A stretch of DNA of 64,000 nucleotides, taken from positions 124,001 to 188,000 of the forward strand of contig JABGRK010000017.1 in NCBI GenBank assembly GCA_018648325.1, given 5' to 3'. The notes beneath the pieces were generated by a model. The model searched no databases and was not told the origin of the DNA. It saw only the letters and a program-made list of their open reading frames with translations. Source of the DNA: Chloroflexota bacterium (GTDB lineage: Bacteria > Chloroflexota > Dehalococcoidia > JABGRK01). Shown in pieces: positions 37,873 through 46,764 of the stretch. The first letter of the stretch is position 1. Every line of letters begins with the position of its first letter. The translations under genes were made by a program, and so were the position numbers.

Positions 37873-38516
37873 GATGGGGAATGGTTATAGACCTTAAAAA
37901 GTGTCTGGGCTGTTACGCCTGCACTTTGGGCTGTAAGGCAGAACACTTCCTTCCGCCCGGTATGTTCTGGAATCGCGTGATTATCGGTGAGGCGGGTAAA
38001 TACCCCGCCGTACGCAAGCTGATACTTCCTGTGCTGTGTAATCATTGCAGCGAGGCAGCCTGCGTTTCGGTATGTCCCACCGGCGCAAGCTCCAGACGGG
38101 AAGACGGCGTTGTGCTTATAGAGGCCGAAAAGTGTGTGGGCTGCGGTTACTGCATAATGGCCTGCCCATACAGGCAAAGGACCCGTTATGATGGAAAAAC
38201 AGAGTATCATCCCGGCCAGGGTTTCACCCCCTGGGAGGTACTTGGCAATGACTTGTATCCTTTGCAGGAGAAGACCGCTGTTAAATGCAACTTCTGTGTA
38301 GAGAAGCTTGATGAGGGTTTGGCCAATGGGCTTAAGCCCGGAGTTGATCGGGAAGCTACGCCTGCCTGTGTTATCGCCTGTCCTACAAAGGCCAGGGTAT
38401 TTGGCGATCTGGATGATGATATGTGTGAGGCGTCGCATTTGATCCGAGAGAAAAAAGGTGAGCAGCTACACGCTGATTTTGGAACCGATCCGTCGGTTTA
38501 TTATCTTGACTACTAG
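37869..38516 (+). CDS. Four-cluster Fe-S subunit of the molybdoenzyme, PadC-like
   Basis: 215 residues of the DmsB/NrfC/PsrB type with four Cys groups: CLGCYACTLGC, CNHCSEAACVSVC, CVGCGYCIMAC and CNFCVEKLDEG...PACVIACP. It carries electrons from the molybdopterin subunit. The start codon overlaps the upstream stop (ATGA), and GAGGGAGG lies 9 bp before it, so the two are translationally coupled. No membrane anchor gene follows, unlike most complexes of this type. Confidence 0.85.
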   Translation: MRWGMVIDLKKCLGCYACTLGCKAEHFLPPGMFWNRVIIGEAGKYPAVRKLILPVLCNHCSEAACVSVCPTGASSRREDGVVLIEAEKCVGCGYCIMACPYRQRTRYDGKTEYHPGQGFTPWEVLGNDLYPLQEKTAVKCNFCVEKLDEGLANGLKPGVDREATPACVIACPTKARVFGDLDDDMCEASHLIREKKGEQLHADFGTDPSVYYLDY

Positions 38517-38531
38517 GTGGATGGAGGATAG

Positions 38532-39080
38532 ATGAAACAGATAAGGCTCCACGGCAGAGGTGGACAGGGTGCTGCCCTGGCCTCGCAAATGCTGGCAAAT
38601 GCCTTTGTAGTAGAAGGAAAACACGCGGCCAGTTTCCCTATGTTCGGTTTCGAGCGCAGGGGAGCACCCGTTATTTCATTTGTACGCTTTGATGATCTGC
38701 CTGTTAGGGAGAAAACTCAGATTTATGCCCCGGATTGCATGCTGGTGCTTGATCCGGGTCTGCAACGGTTACCCAATTTATTCGATGGCCTTAGTCCCGA
38801 GTCGACTCTGGTGCTAAACTCGAGCAAAGAGGTGACTGAAAGCCCCAGCGATAATCTTAAGACAACCGCGGTAGTGAACGCTTCGGCGATTGCCATAGCT
38901 GAGGTTGGACGGAACATCAGCAACACCTGCCTTATGGGGGCCTTTTGTGCCGCTACGGGCTGGCTTAAACTTGACTCGCTGCATGAGGCTTTTAAGTTTT
39001 ATTTCAGCGGCAAGCTTCTGGAGAACAACAAGAACAGTGCTACCAGGGGTTACAATGAAGTCAAGCTGATTGAGTGGTAA
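38532..39080 (+). CDS. 2-oxoacid:ferredoxin oxidoreductase gamma subunit (PadE-like)
   Basis: 182 residues. RLHGRGGQGAALASQMLANAF and FGFERRGAPVISFVR are hallmarks of the CoA-binding gamma domain of pyruvate/2-oxoacid:ferredoxin oxidoreductases. RBS ATGGAGGATAG precedes the ATG. It is the first of four consecutive subunit genes (gamma, delta, alpha, beta). The best-guess substrate is phenylglyoxylate, from the order of genes only. Confidence 0.85.
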   Translation: MKQIRLHGRGGQGAALASQMLANAFVVEGKHAASFPMFGFERRGAPVISFVRFDDLPVREKTQIYAPDCMLVLDPGLQRLPNLFDGLSPESTLVLNSSKEVTESPSDNLKTTAVVNASAIAIAEVGRNISNTCLMGAFCAATGWLKLDSLHEAFKFYFSGKLLENNKNSATRGYNEVKLIEW

Positions 39081-39092
39081 GGAGGCAGAGTA

Positions 39093-39365
39093 ATCAAAGA
39101 GTTTAATACAATATATGAATCCTCCTGGTCCAGCGCGGACAATATCCGCCACATGGATACGGGAGACTGGCGGGCCGAAAGGCCTGTGGTCAATTACGAT
39201 AAATGTGGACAGTGCGGCTGGTGCTATCTCTATTGCCCTGTGGGATGCATGGTGGAAGAGAATAGCTATTATGTACCCAACCTGGATTTTTGCAAGGGTT
39301 GCGGTATTTGTGCCAAGGAGTGTCCGTCTGGGGCCATTACCATGGTGACCGAGGAGGTGGAGTAA
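39093..39365 (+). CDS. 2-oxoacid:ferredoxin oxidoreductase delta (ferredoxin) subunit, PadF-like
   Basis: The C-terminal part has two [4Fe-4S] sites (CGQCGWCYLYCPVGC and CKGCGICAKECP) and takes electrons from the beta subunit. The first ATG in frame is 39153 (MDTGDWRAERP) and has no Shine-Dalgarno sequence. The frame, however, continues upstream with plausible coding sequence (KEFNTIYESSWSS) to an ATC at 39093 that lies 7 bp after GGAGG. No ATG, GTG or TTG exists in between. A non-standard AUC start is therefore likely and is used here; the minimal gene is 39153-39365. Confidence 0.8.
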   Translation: MKEFNTIYESSWSSADNIRHMDTGDWRAERPVVNYDKCGQCGWCYLYCPVGCMVEENSYYVPNLDFCKGCGICAKECPSGAITMVTEEVE

Positions 39366-39366
39366 G

Positions 39367-40584
39367 GTGAGTACTAAGATTGAGATTAGTGGCGAGACAA
39401 AGGGAGAGAGAAGGGTTCTTACCGGAAATGCCGCGGCAGCCTATGGTGCATTGCTGGCCAGACCGGACGTAGTGGCCCTCTATCCCATTACCCCTCAGAC
39501 CGAGGTGGTGGAGTTGCTTTCGCAGTTCCACGCAAATGGCCTGTTAGATGCTGAGATGATTCAAGTTGAAGGTGAGAACTCGGCGATGAGTTCGATCATA
39601 GCTGCTTCCGTTGCCGGGGGACGCGTATTTACAGCGACCTCGTCATGGGGACTGGCATTTATGTACGACGCTTTTTTGATGGCGGCCGGTACGCGCACGC
39701 CAGCAGTGATGGTAAATGTTAACCGGGAAACACCGGGAATATATTCGGTATCCTGCTCAAGGCAGGACATGATGAGCGTAAGAGATGCCGGCTGGATCCA
39801 GATCGAAGTGGAGACAACCCAGGAAGTTCTGGATACGGTGCTTATGGCTTACCGACTGGCAGAGGACAATGACATCCTTTTACCGGTGATGGTAAGTTAC
39901 GACGGATATTACCTGTCTTTCATGTCTGAGGACATGGAAATTCCTCCGCAGGAATATGCTGACAGGTTCCTTGCTTCGCTAAAAGAGCAGCCGGAGCGAC
40001 TCAAGCTGGTGCCGGGTGGCCCCTTAGGTTTCCATGCGCACGCTTTGCTTGAGGATTTCATGGAGTATCGATATAAACACGTTGCCGCTATGGAGAGAAC
40101 CAAGAATAAACTGGTTGAAGTGGAAAAAGAGTTTGAGGATATCTTCGGCAGGAACTATCACGGAGCGGTCGAGGAGTACCGTTGTGAGGATGCCGACATA
40201 GTGTTGATGACCATGGGAAGTTCCACCGGAACGGCCCGTGTTGCAGTAGATAAAAAGCGCGAACAGGGCATAAAAGTGGGGTTGGTTAAACTGAGGTTGT
40301 TCAGGCCGTTCCCCAAAGAAATAGTGGCTAAAGTACTCAAAGGGAAGAAGGCCGTTGGTGTCATTGACCGTAGCGTATGCTTCGGCTGGGACGGCGGACA
40401 TCTTTACAATGAGACCAAGGCTGCCCTGTACGATAGTGGCCAGAATGTAAAACTGGTCGATTACATTACAGGAATAGCCAGCCTGGATATAACCATTGAT
40501 CATCTGGAAAGAGCCATTGATGAGGTTGGCCAGGCAGCGAAAGGTAAGCCGGTAAAAGATGTGACCTGGCTGCCACTGGAATAA
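39367..40584 (+). CDS. 2-oxoacid:ferredoxin oxidoreductase alpha subunit (PadG-like)
   Basis: 405 residues starting at GTG 39367, one base after the delta stop. GNAAAAYGALLARPDVVALYPITPQTEVVE is the typical alpha-subunit N-terminus, and IQVEGENSAMS carries the family Glu. It contributes, with beta, to the thiamine diphosphate site that decarboxylates a 2-oxoacid to an acyl-CoA. Size fits phenylglyoxylate dehydrogenase PadG as well as pyruvate synthase. Confidence 0.88.
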   Translation: MSTKIEISGETKGERRVLTGNAAAAYGALLARPDVVALYPITPQTEVVELLSQFHANGLLDAEMIQVEGENSAMSSIIAASVAGGRVFTATSSWGLAFMYDAFLMAAGTRTPAVMVNVNRETPGIYSVSCSRQDMMSVRDAGWIQIEVETTQEVLDTVLMAYRLAEDNDILLPVMVSYDGYYLSFMSEDMEIPPQEYADRFLASLKEQPERLKLVPGGPLGFHAHALLEDFMEYRYKHVAAMERTKNKLVEVEKEFEDIFGRNYHGAVEEYRCEDADIVLMTMGSSTGTARVAVDKKREQGIKVGLVKLRLFRPFPKEIVAKVLKGKKAVGVIDRSVCFGWDGGHLYNETKAALYDSGQNVKLVDYITGIASLDITIDHLERAIDEVGQAAKGKPVKDVTWLPLE

Positions 40585-40602
40585 AACGGAGGCTTATACG
40601 TT

Positions 40603-41913
40603 TTGAGTGGATATTACGATACTTTAATAGTTCAACCTAACGCTTGTCCCGCAGGCTGTAAGGACTGTGTGGATGCGTGTGAAGGTAGAGGCAACAAGAA
40701 TAATCTTGGTGCCGTTATAAAGATTGTTGGTGATGTTGCGGGCAAGCACAGTGCTGCGACCTGCTATCAGTGCAGCAAGCCTGAGTGCATGGATGTATGT
40801 CCCAGTGATGCCATAACCAAGAGCGATACCGATGGTGTGGTTCGCGTTGATATGGAGCTTTGCACCGGTTGTGAGGCATGCGTGGACGGGTGTCCTTATG
40901 GCATGATGCTTTTTAATAATGATCAGCAGATAGCAACCAAGTGTGATACATGCGACGGCAGTCCGGTTTGTGAGGGCGCTTGTCCTCACGGGGTATTGTC
41001 TTTTGCCAAGAGTGCGCCGGTGCGCAAGTACATGCAGGACGAAGATCTGCTTTCACCCGGCGTTGCGTTTTGTGCGGGCTGCGGACTGGAGCTGGCCGTA
41101 CGCTTTGCGCTCAAGGTACTGGGCAAGGACATTGTTCTTTTCTCATCGGCATCGTGTTCGGCGCCGGTGTTGATTGGTACGGGCGATTATTCGCTGGAAA
41201 AAACGGCGTTTTATGCCTGCCTGATGACCAACATAGCATCCAGTGCATCCGGATACGCCAGGTATTACAAGAAGATAGGCAAGGATGTTACGCCGGTTTG
41301 TTTTGTTGGCGACGGAAACACGGTGGACATCGGGTTCCAGAACCTGTCCGGCGCTGCCGAACGTGGCGAGAACATTATTTACATATGCTACGATAACGAA
41401 GGTTACATGAACACAGGTTATCAGAAGAGCAGCACCACCCCTCAGGGTGCGTGGACATCGACAACGCAGGTTGGCTCTACCGGCAAGGGTAAGTCTACTC
41501 CTGCCAAGGATATGCCGCTGCTGATGGCTATGCATGATATTCCGTATGTGGCAACCGCCACCTTAAGTAATCTGGAGGATTTTGCTGCAAAACTGCTTAA
41601 GGCCAAGGAGGCCAAAAAACACGGGCTGGCCTATCTACATCTGTATACTCCATGCCCGACGGGATGGAAGCTTGCTCCCGATAGCACAATAGAGATGTGC
41701 CGCAATGCAGTGGAATCAAACTTCTTCCCGCTGTGGGAAGCTGAGAATGGCAACATTCGCTTTACATATGAGCCCAAGGAGGCCAAGCCTCTTGCTTCCT
41801 TCATCAAAATGGCGCGTAAGTTCTCGCACCTGACCGATGAAGATATCCAGGTACTGCAGGAGCAGACCGAAAAAAGATTTGCACGACTCAAAAAACTTGC
41901 TTCAGATTGCTAG
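40603..41913 (+). CDS. 2-oxoacid:ferredoxin oxidoreductase beta subunit with N-terminal ferredoxin domain (PadI-like)
   Basis: 436 residues starting at TTG 40603 behind ACGGAGG. Residues 1-150 form a polyferredoxin-like domain with several Cys groups (CPAGCKDCVDAC, CYQCSKPECMDVC, CTGCEACVDGC, CDTCDGSPVCEGAC). The rest is the TPP-binding beta subunit: FCAGCGLELAVRFAL, GDGNTVDIGFQNLSGAAERG and YDNEGYMNTG. Plain pyruvate synthase beta subunits lack the long ferredoxin N-terminus. The length agrees with a PadI-type protein. Confidence 0.87.
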   Translation: MSGYYDTLIVQPNACPAGCKDCVDACEGRGNKNNLGAVIKIVGDVAGKHSAATCYQCSKPECMDVCPSDAITKSDTDGVVRVDMELCTGCEACVDGCPYGMMLFNNDQQIATKCDTCDGSPVCEGACPHGVLSFAKSAPVRKYMQDEDLLSPGVAFCAGCGLELAVRFALKVLGKDIVLFSSASCSAPVLIGTGDYSLEKTAFYACLMTNIASSASGYARYYKKIGKDVTPVCFVGDGNTVDIGFQNLSGAAERGENIIYICYDNEGYMNTGYQKSSTTPQGAWTSTTQVGSTGKGKSTPAKDMPLLMAMHDIPYVATATLSNLEDFAAKLLKAKEAKKHGLAYLHLYTPCPTGWKLAPDSTIEMCRNAVESNFFPLWEAENGNIRFTYEPKEAKPLASFIKMARKFSHLTDEDIQVLQEQTEKRFARLKKLASDC

Positions 41914-41949
41914 AGTAAGTAAACTGGTCTGGTTAAGGAGGGATTTTCG

Positions 41950-42192
41950 TTGGAAGACAAAAAGACAACATCTGAACGAACTGCTCAAGGAAGGTCCTCG
42001 GGTAAATTCAGGTGCATGAATTGCATGGAGAGGATTGCTCCTCCCGCTGGTGCCAAACAGGTAAAATGCGAAAAATGTGGTTTTGAGTGGCGTATATCCT
42101 GGCTGGGACCGACCTTCCCCCGATGCAGGGGCCCTGTATGGGAAGTCAACAGGCGACTGACAGAAGAAGCTTTAAAAGAGCGAAATAAGTAA
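41950..42192 (+). CDS. Small zinc-ribbon-like protein
   Basis: 80 residues starting at TTG 41950 behind AAGGAGG. The core FRCMNCMERI...VKCEKCGFEW has two CxxC knuckles of a rubredoxin-like zinc ribbon; another Cys lies in PRCRGPVWEV. Ends are charged and probably flexible. It sits between the beta subunit and the AOR and may be an accessory or assembly protein for one of them. Function unknown. Confidence 0.7.
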   Translation: MEDKKTTSERTAQGRSSGKFRCMNCMERIAPPAGAKQVKCEKCGFEWRISWLGPTFPRCRGPVWEVNRRLTEEALKERNK

Positions 42193-42209
42193 GTAAGGAA
42201 GAATAAGTC

Positions 42210-44117
42210 ATGCCTTTAAGCAGAAAGATTGCCTACGTAGATTTATCGACGGGCGAGATAGATATTAAGCCGATTCCGCTTGCTATCAGGAAGAAGTACC
42301 TGGGTGGCCGCGGGCTTGATATGTATATACTATACAATCACATTAAACCGGGCATCGACGCGCTGGGGCCGGAAAACGTGATATGCATCAGTGCCGGTAT
42401 TCTGGTAGCGACACCTTCGTCTGCATCGGGTAGAACCCATGTGGCAGCCAAGTCACCGCTTACCAATTTTATTGGCTCAACCAACATGGGTGGTTTCTTT
42501 GCGGCCGAGATGCGTTTTGCCGGGATCGATCACCTGGTAGTTACTGGTAAATCGGAAAAGCCGGTTTATATTTGGATTCACGACGGAGAGATCGAGATAC
42601 GCGATGCGACCAAGCTTTGGGGACAGGGTGCGCAACAGACCCAGCAGCTTGTTAAAGATGAGCTTAATGACAGGGAAATCCAGGTATTGACCATTGGTCA
42701 GGCCGGGGAGAACCTGGTTAGATATGCCAATGTGATGACCTTACTCAAGAACGCCGGCGGACGAACCGGAATGGGCGCTGTAATGGGATCTAAAAACCTC
42801 AAGTGCGTTGCCGCCAGAGGTACGATGGATGTAAAGATAGCCCATCCTGAGCAGGCACTTGAATATAACAAGAAGATAGTAAAAGAGATTACCAGTGCAA
42901 AGGTTTCTGTAACTCAGGGTAAGCTGGGAACCCCCATGATCTGGGGCGCAACCAACTCCTGGGGCGGAGTCAGAACCCGTAACTTCCGCAGCAATCAGTT
43001 TGAGTATTCCGATGCCATCGAGCCCGAGGCCATAGACGAGCATATAATTGGCTGGGCGGGATGCTTTGGTTGTCAGGTGCACTGCCGAGGCAGGTACAAA
43101 ATACCTTCGGGACCGTACAAGGGTGTATACGGCGAGGGGCCGGAGTACACGGCGCAGGGTGCTTTCTGTGGAGAGCCGGGCTGTGACAGTATGGAGGCGC
43201 TGCTTACCGGAAACCATCTGGTTAATGACTACGGGATGGATGTTCTGGAAGTGGGCAGTATGATTGCCTGGGCAATGGAGCTGTATGAGGAAGGCATTCT
43301 TACTCTTGAGGACACCGATGGAATGGACCTCAAGTTTGGCAATGAAAAAGCCCTGATTGAGATGGTGCACAAGATCGCATTTAGAGAGGGGCTGGGCGAT
43401 ATACTTGCCGAGGGTCCGCTGCGTGCGGCCCAGAGAGTTGGCAAGGATTCTGAAAAATACCTGATACATGTAAAGGGTATGAGCAACCTGCACTCCGACG
43501 AGAGGGCAACTCCCGGTCTTGCGCTCAACATCGCGGTAAGCTCGCGCGGTTCCGATCACCTGCGGGGCAGGCCCGCTATCGATCTGTACGGTCTTCCTGA
43601 GTCTGTTCTGCGAGAGGTTTACTCTCAGCCGGTCAAATACGACGGTCCACTGACATCGCATTGGGGCGACTATGAGGGCAAGCCGTGGATGGTGCGCTGG
43701 CAGGAGACCTGCTATGCGGCGGTAGATTGCACAGGTATTTGCAAATACCACACCATATTCCTTGGACCTAACTTCCCCAACTTTGAGGAATGGTCCAAGC
43801 TGCTTTACCTGAACTGTGATCTTGAGATGACTCCCAAAGAGATATGGGACGTGGGTGAGCGCTGTTATAACATCGAGAGACTGTTTAACATCAGAGAGGG
43901 ACTGACCCGCAAGCTTGATCATCTGGCTGACAGGTATTACGATGAGCCGACCAAGGGTGGTGTCCCGGCGGCGCGTGAGAGAACCATAGATAGAGATAAG
44001 TTTGAAAAGATGCTGGATGAGTACTACGAGTATCATGGCTGGGACAAAAATGGGGTGCCCACTAAGGCAACTCTCAAGAGTTTAGGGTTGGATAACGAGC
44101 CAACACATACTCTTTAG
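42210..44117 (+). CDS. Aldehyde:ferredoxin oxidoreductase (tungsten, AOR family)
   Basis: 635 residues. The N-terminal beta domain (KIAYVDLSTGEIDI, KYLGGRGLDMYILY) and [4Fe-4S] ligands CFGCQVHC plus a late Cys in DCTGICKYH fit AOR. This is a classical AOR and clearly distinct from the BamB-like proteins of the window. It could oxidise an aromatic aldehyde such as phenylacetaldehyde to the acid that feeds the pathway, or regenerate ferredoxin. The substrate is inferred. A terminator-like hairpin follows. Confidence 0.9.
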   Translation: MPLSRKIAYVDLSTGEIDIKPIPLAIRKKYLGGRGLDMYILYNHIKPGIDALGPENVICISAGILVATPSSASGRTHVAAKSPLTNFIGSTNMGGFFAAEMRFAGIDHLVVTGKSEKPVYIWIHDGEIEIRDATKLWGQGAQQTQQLVKDELNDREIQVLTIGQAGENLVRYANVMTLLKNAGGRTGMGAVMGSKNLKCVAARGTMDVKIAHPEQALEYNKKIVKEITSAKVSVTQGKLGTPMIWGATNSWGGVRTRNFRSNQFEYSDAIEPEAIDEHIIGWAGCFGCQVHCRGRYKIPSGPYKGVYGEGPEYTAQGAFCGEPGCDSMEALLTGNHLVNDYGMDVLEVGSMIAWAMELYEEGILTLEDTDGMDLKFGNEKALIEMVHKIAFREGLGDILAEGPLRAAQRVGKDSEKYLIHVKGMSNLHSDERATPGLALNIAVSSRGSDHLRGRPAIDLYGLPESVLREVYSQPVKYDGPLTSHWGDYEGKPWMVRWQETCYAAVDCTGICKYHTIFLGPNFPNFEEWSKLLYLNCDLEMTPKEIWDVGERCYNIERLFNIREGLTRKLDHLADRYYDEPTKGGVPAARERTIDRDKFEKMLDEYYEYHGWDKNGVPTKATLKSLGLDNEPTHTL

Positions 44118-44161
44118 GCTTTGAAAATTCCTTTGATGGATTGGCGATAAAACAGTTATAT

Positions 44162-44197
44162 ACAGGATAGCTTATCAAACGGCTATCCTGTAGTTTT
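44162..44197 (+). terminator. Terminator-like hairpin after the AOR gene
   Basis: ACAGGATAGC (44162-44171) pairs with GCTATCCTGT (44182-44191); the loop is 10 nt and AGTTTT follows. The T run is short, so read-through to the SDR genes is possible. Confidence 0.65.
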
Positions 44198-44237
44198 AAG
44201 TGGAAATTTTTTCTTGCATGTAAAAGGAGAGATTATT

Positions 44238-45152
44238 ATGGGTGATGCCTTAAAAGACAGGGTGGCGGTTGTAACCGGTTCCGGGCAGGGTATGGGTAAG
44301 GCCATAGCTATGGGTATAGCGGCTCAAGGTGCCAAGGTTATAACCAACAACCGCAAGGCTGGTACCGAGGGTGGCGATGCTCAAACGGTGGTTGATGAGA
44401 TAGTAAAGGCAGGTGGGCAGGCCACCGCAGTATTTGGTGATGCAGCCAAGTGGGATGATGCCAAAAATCTGATCGACACAGCGGTGAACACTTATGGCCG
44501 CATTGACATTTTGGTCAACAACGCCGGTGCCGATTTTCCGCGCATGATGTGGAATATGACCGAGGAAGATTGGGATAGGTGCGTGGGTGCTGTGCTTAAG
44601 ACGGCTTTCAACTGTTCACGATTCGCATCAGCGTATATGCGAGAGCAGCGCTATGGCCGCATAATAAACAACACTTCTTCGGCGTGGCTTGGTACTGTGG
44701 GACACGTGAACTATGGTGCAGCCAAGGCCGGTGTCGTTGGACTGACCCGTGCAACCGCTCGTGAGGTCGGCAAGTACGGTGTAACATGTAACTGCTTTGC
44801 GGCAACCGCCAAAACCAGGATGACGGTCAATCCCGGTGTTGAGGCGGGAATGAAGAAAAGGTATGAGCAGGGTCTTATCACCAAAGAGCGGCTGGATGAG
44901 ATGCTAAATCCACCCGAAATCGATACTGTAGCTCCACTGGTGATTTATCTGGCCAGCGAGAAGGCGGCGGATATAAACGGTCATATTTTTGACATTTTGG
45001 GTGGCAAGCTGGCTCTATATTCTGAGCCTGAGCAAATTAAAAGTATAATCAAGGATGATGGCATCTGGACGCAGGATGAACTGTGGGCAAAAATTCCCAA
45101 AACGCTGGGAGATAATCTTGATAATCCCGCACCTGCGGAACCTGCCAAGTAA
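44238..45152 (+). CDS. Short-chain dehydrogenase/reductase (SDR) with C-terminal extension
   Basis: ATG 44238 is preferred (AAGGAGAG 7 bp upstream) over the in-frame ATG 44214. 304 residues. TGSGQGMG is the nucleotide site, NNAGADF the NNAG motif, and YGAAK the catalytic YxxxK. About 45 residues beyond the usual SDR end (IWTQDELWAKIPKTLGDN...) are unusual and resemble SDRs of the multifunctional beta-oxidation type. It likely oxidises a hydroxyacyl-CoA of the pathway. Confidence 0.85.
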   Translation: MGDALKDRVAVVTGSGQGMGKAIAMGIAAQGAKVITNNRKAGTEGGDAQTVVDEIVKAGGQATAVFGDAAKWDDAKNLIDTAVNTYGRIDILVNNAGADFPRMMWNMTEEDWDRCVGAVLKTAFNCSRFASAYMREQRYGRIINNTSSAWLGTVGHVNYGAAKAGVVGLTRATAREVGKYGVTCNCFAATAKTRMTVNPGVEAGMKKRYEQGLITKERLDEMLNPPEIDTVAPLVIYLASEKAADINGHIFDILGGKLALYSEPEQIKSIIKDDGIWTQDELWAKIPKTLGDNLDNPAPAEPAK

Positions 45153-45193
45153 TAACTTAGTTAATCAACTTTTTAAAAAGGAGAGATATAAAG

Positions 45194-45970
45194 ATGGATT
45201 TGAATCTTAAGGGTAAAACAGCTATAGTAACTGGTTCCACCTCTGGAATCGGCAGAGTATGTGCCCGCCAGCTGGCGGCAGAAGGCGTAAACGTGGTTAT
45301 CGTTGGCAGGAACGATGAGCGCGGCAACAAGGTTGTGGGTGAGTGCAAGGCCGCCGGTGCGGACGCCATATTCTGCAAGACCGATATTACCGATCTAGGC
45401 GAAGTTGAGGCCACGGTTAAGGCAGCTGTCGACAAATTTGGTAAAGTGGATATTTTAGTGCACAGCGCTGCTGCCCCGTTCCTTATTATGAAGCTTAAGG
45501 ACTTGCCGGTAGATACGTGGGATTCGGCCATAAAGGTGGCCCAGTATGGCGCCATGTATTTCGTAAAAGCTCTTAACGAGACGATGACGGCTCAGCGTAG
45601 CGGTCGTATTATCATCATCAGTTCCGATGCTGGCAGGATGGGCGATGCCTATCAGCCGGTTTATTCCGGTGCAAAAGGTGCACTGATAGCACTGTCAAAA
45701 TCATTTGCTCAGGACCTCGGTCCGGCCGGCATAACTTGCAACTGCATATGTCCGGCACTGACGGTTACCGAGGAAGACCTGCCTATGCTTATCGACAAAT
45801 ACGGTTATGGCACCGACGAGGGCAAGAAGAAGCTGACACGGGTGTATCCGCTACGTAAGCTGGGAATGGCCGAGGATGTGGCTGATATGGCAGTGTTTTT
45901 GGCATCTGACAGGGCGGGACACGTTACAGGACAGACCATCAGCGTAAGCGGTGGCTTTACCATGATGTAA
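45194..45970 (+). CDS. SDR, BadH-like hydroxyacyl-CoA dehydrogenase
   Basis: 258 residues with TGSTSGIG, HSAAAPF in place of NNAG, ISSDAGRMG and YSGAK. The end GQTISVSGGFTMM and the SSDAGR segment resemble BadH (2-hydroxycyclohexanecarboxyl-CoA dehydrogenase) of Rhodopseudomonas, from memory. It may act on the alicyclic hydroxyacyl-CoA made by the following crotonase. AGGAGAG precedes the ATG. Confidence 0.82.
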   Translation: MDLNLKGKTAIVTGSTSGIGRVCARQLAAEGVNVVIVGRNDERGNKVVGECKAAGADAIFCKTDITDLGEVEATVKAAVDKFGKVDILVHSAAAPFLIMKLKDLPVDTWDSAIKVAQYGAMYFVKALNETMTAQRSGRIIIISSDAGRMGDAYQPVYSGAKGALIALSKSFAQDLGPAGITCNCICPALTVTEEDLPMLIDKYGYGTDEGKKKLTRVYPLRKLGMAEDVADMAVFLASDRAGHVTGQTISVSGGFTMM

Positions 45971-46005
45971 TCCATCCCCGTTGAAAATATACTTTGGAGA
46001 TAGAA

Positions 46006-46764
46006 ATGGCTGTTAACGTAGTTAAAACAGGCGGCGTTGCTAAAATCACCATAGACAGGCCGCCGGTAAACGTGCTTGATATACCGACGATGAAGGAACT
46101 CAACACGGCGCTTGAGAGCGTTAAGGATGATCCCGATGTTAACGTTGTTGTTATAGATGGCAAGGGCAAGACCTTTTCTGCGGGCGTTGATGTGAAGGAT
46201 CACACAGCCGACAAGGTTGATGAGATGGTCAGGGTGTTTCACCAGATTTTTCATAATCTGGCAGAACTTCCGCAACCCACTGTTGGCGTGATCCGTGGTG
46301 CTGTTTTAGGCGGTGGTTGCGAGGTGGCGGTTTTTTGCGACATGGTCATTGCCTCGGAAAACACCAAGCTTGGTCAGCCGGAGATAAAAGTGGGCGTTTT
46401 TCCACCGATTGCGGCGTTCATGATTCCCAGACTGGTTGGCAGGAAAAAAGCGCTTGAGTTGCTGTTAACCGGCGACATCGTTAATGCGCAGGAGGCGTTG
46501 CGTCTGGGGCTGGTAAATCAGGTAGTTCCGGACGACCAGCTTGAGGTGGCTGCAGACGCTTTTGTTGCCAAGCTTTCATCGCTTAGTGGCATAGTGCTCA
46601 AACTTACCAAGAAGGCTGTTTATCGGGGCGTAGATTCTGACTTCAAGGACGTTCTGTCAAAAATCGAAGACGTATATCTGAACGAGGTTATGAAGACTGC
46701 CGATGCGCAAGAAGGCCTGAGTGCATTTCTGGAAAAAAGAGCCCCTGTCTGGAAAAACAAATAG
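46006..46764 (+). CDS. Crotonase, probable cyclohexa-1,5-dienecarbonyl-CoA hydratase
   Basis: ATG 46006 follows TTGGAG by 6 bp; the TTG at 45994 would put that site inside the gene. 252 residues. FSAGVDVKDHTADKVDEMVRVFH and LGGGCEVAVFCDMV (oxyanion hole), QPEIKVGVFPP and the C-terminal AFLEKRAPVW are features I associate with Dch, which hydrates the dienoyl-CoA product of benzoyl-CoA reductase. It could be another enoyl-CoA hydratase. The neighbours (SDRs, Pad-like, Bam-like genes) favour Dch. The terminator stem overlaps its 3' end. Confidence 0.75.
   Translation: MAVNVVKTGGVAKITIDRPPVNVLDIPTMKELNTALESVKDDPDVNVVVIDGKGKTFSAGVDVKDHTADKVDEMVRVFHQIFHNLAELPQPTVGVIRGAVLGGGCEVAVFCDMVIASENTKLGQPEIKVGVFPPIAAFMIPRLVGRKKALELLLTGDIVNAQEALRLGLVNQVVPDDQLEVAADAFVAKLSSLSGIVLKLTKKAVYRGVDSDFKDVLSKIEDVYLNEVMKTADAQEGLSAFLEKRAPVWKNK

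Noticed and set aside
42741-44036. 431-codon minus-strand ORF inside the AOR gene
   Set aside because: It is fully antisense to an AOR with clear motifs. It has no family resemblance, so it is a shadow frame.
42210-44117. A fourth BamB paralogue
   Set aside because: The N-terminus (PLSRKIAYVDLSTG) and motif set are those of classical AOR, and it lacks the BamB-specific MRYAETG start and the HTENFTWGNARERRKDFW-type segment.
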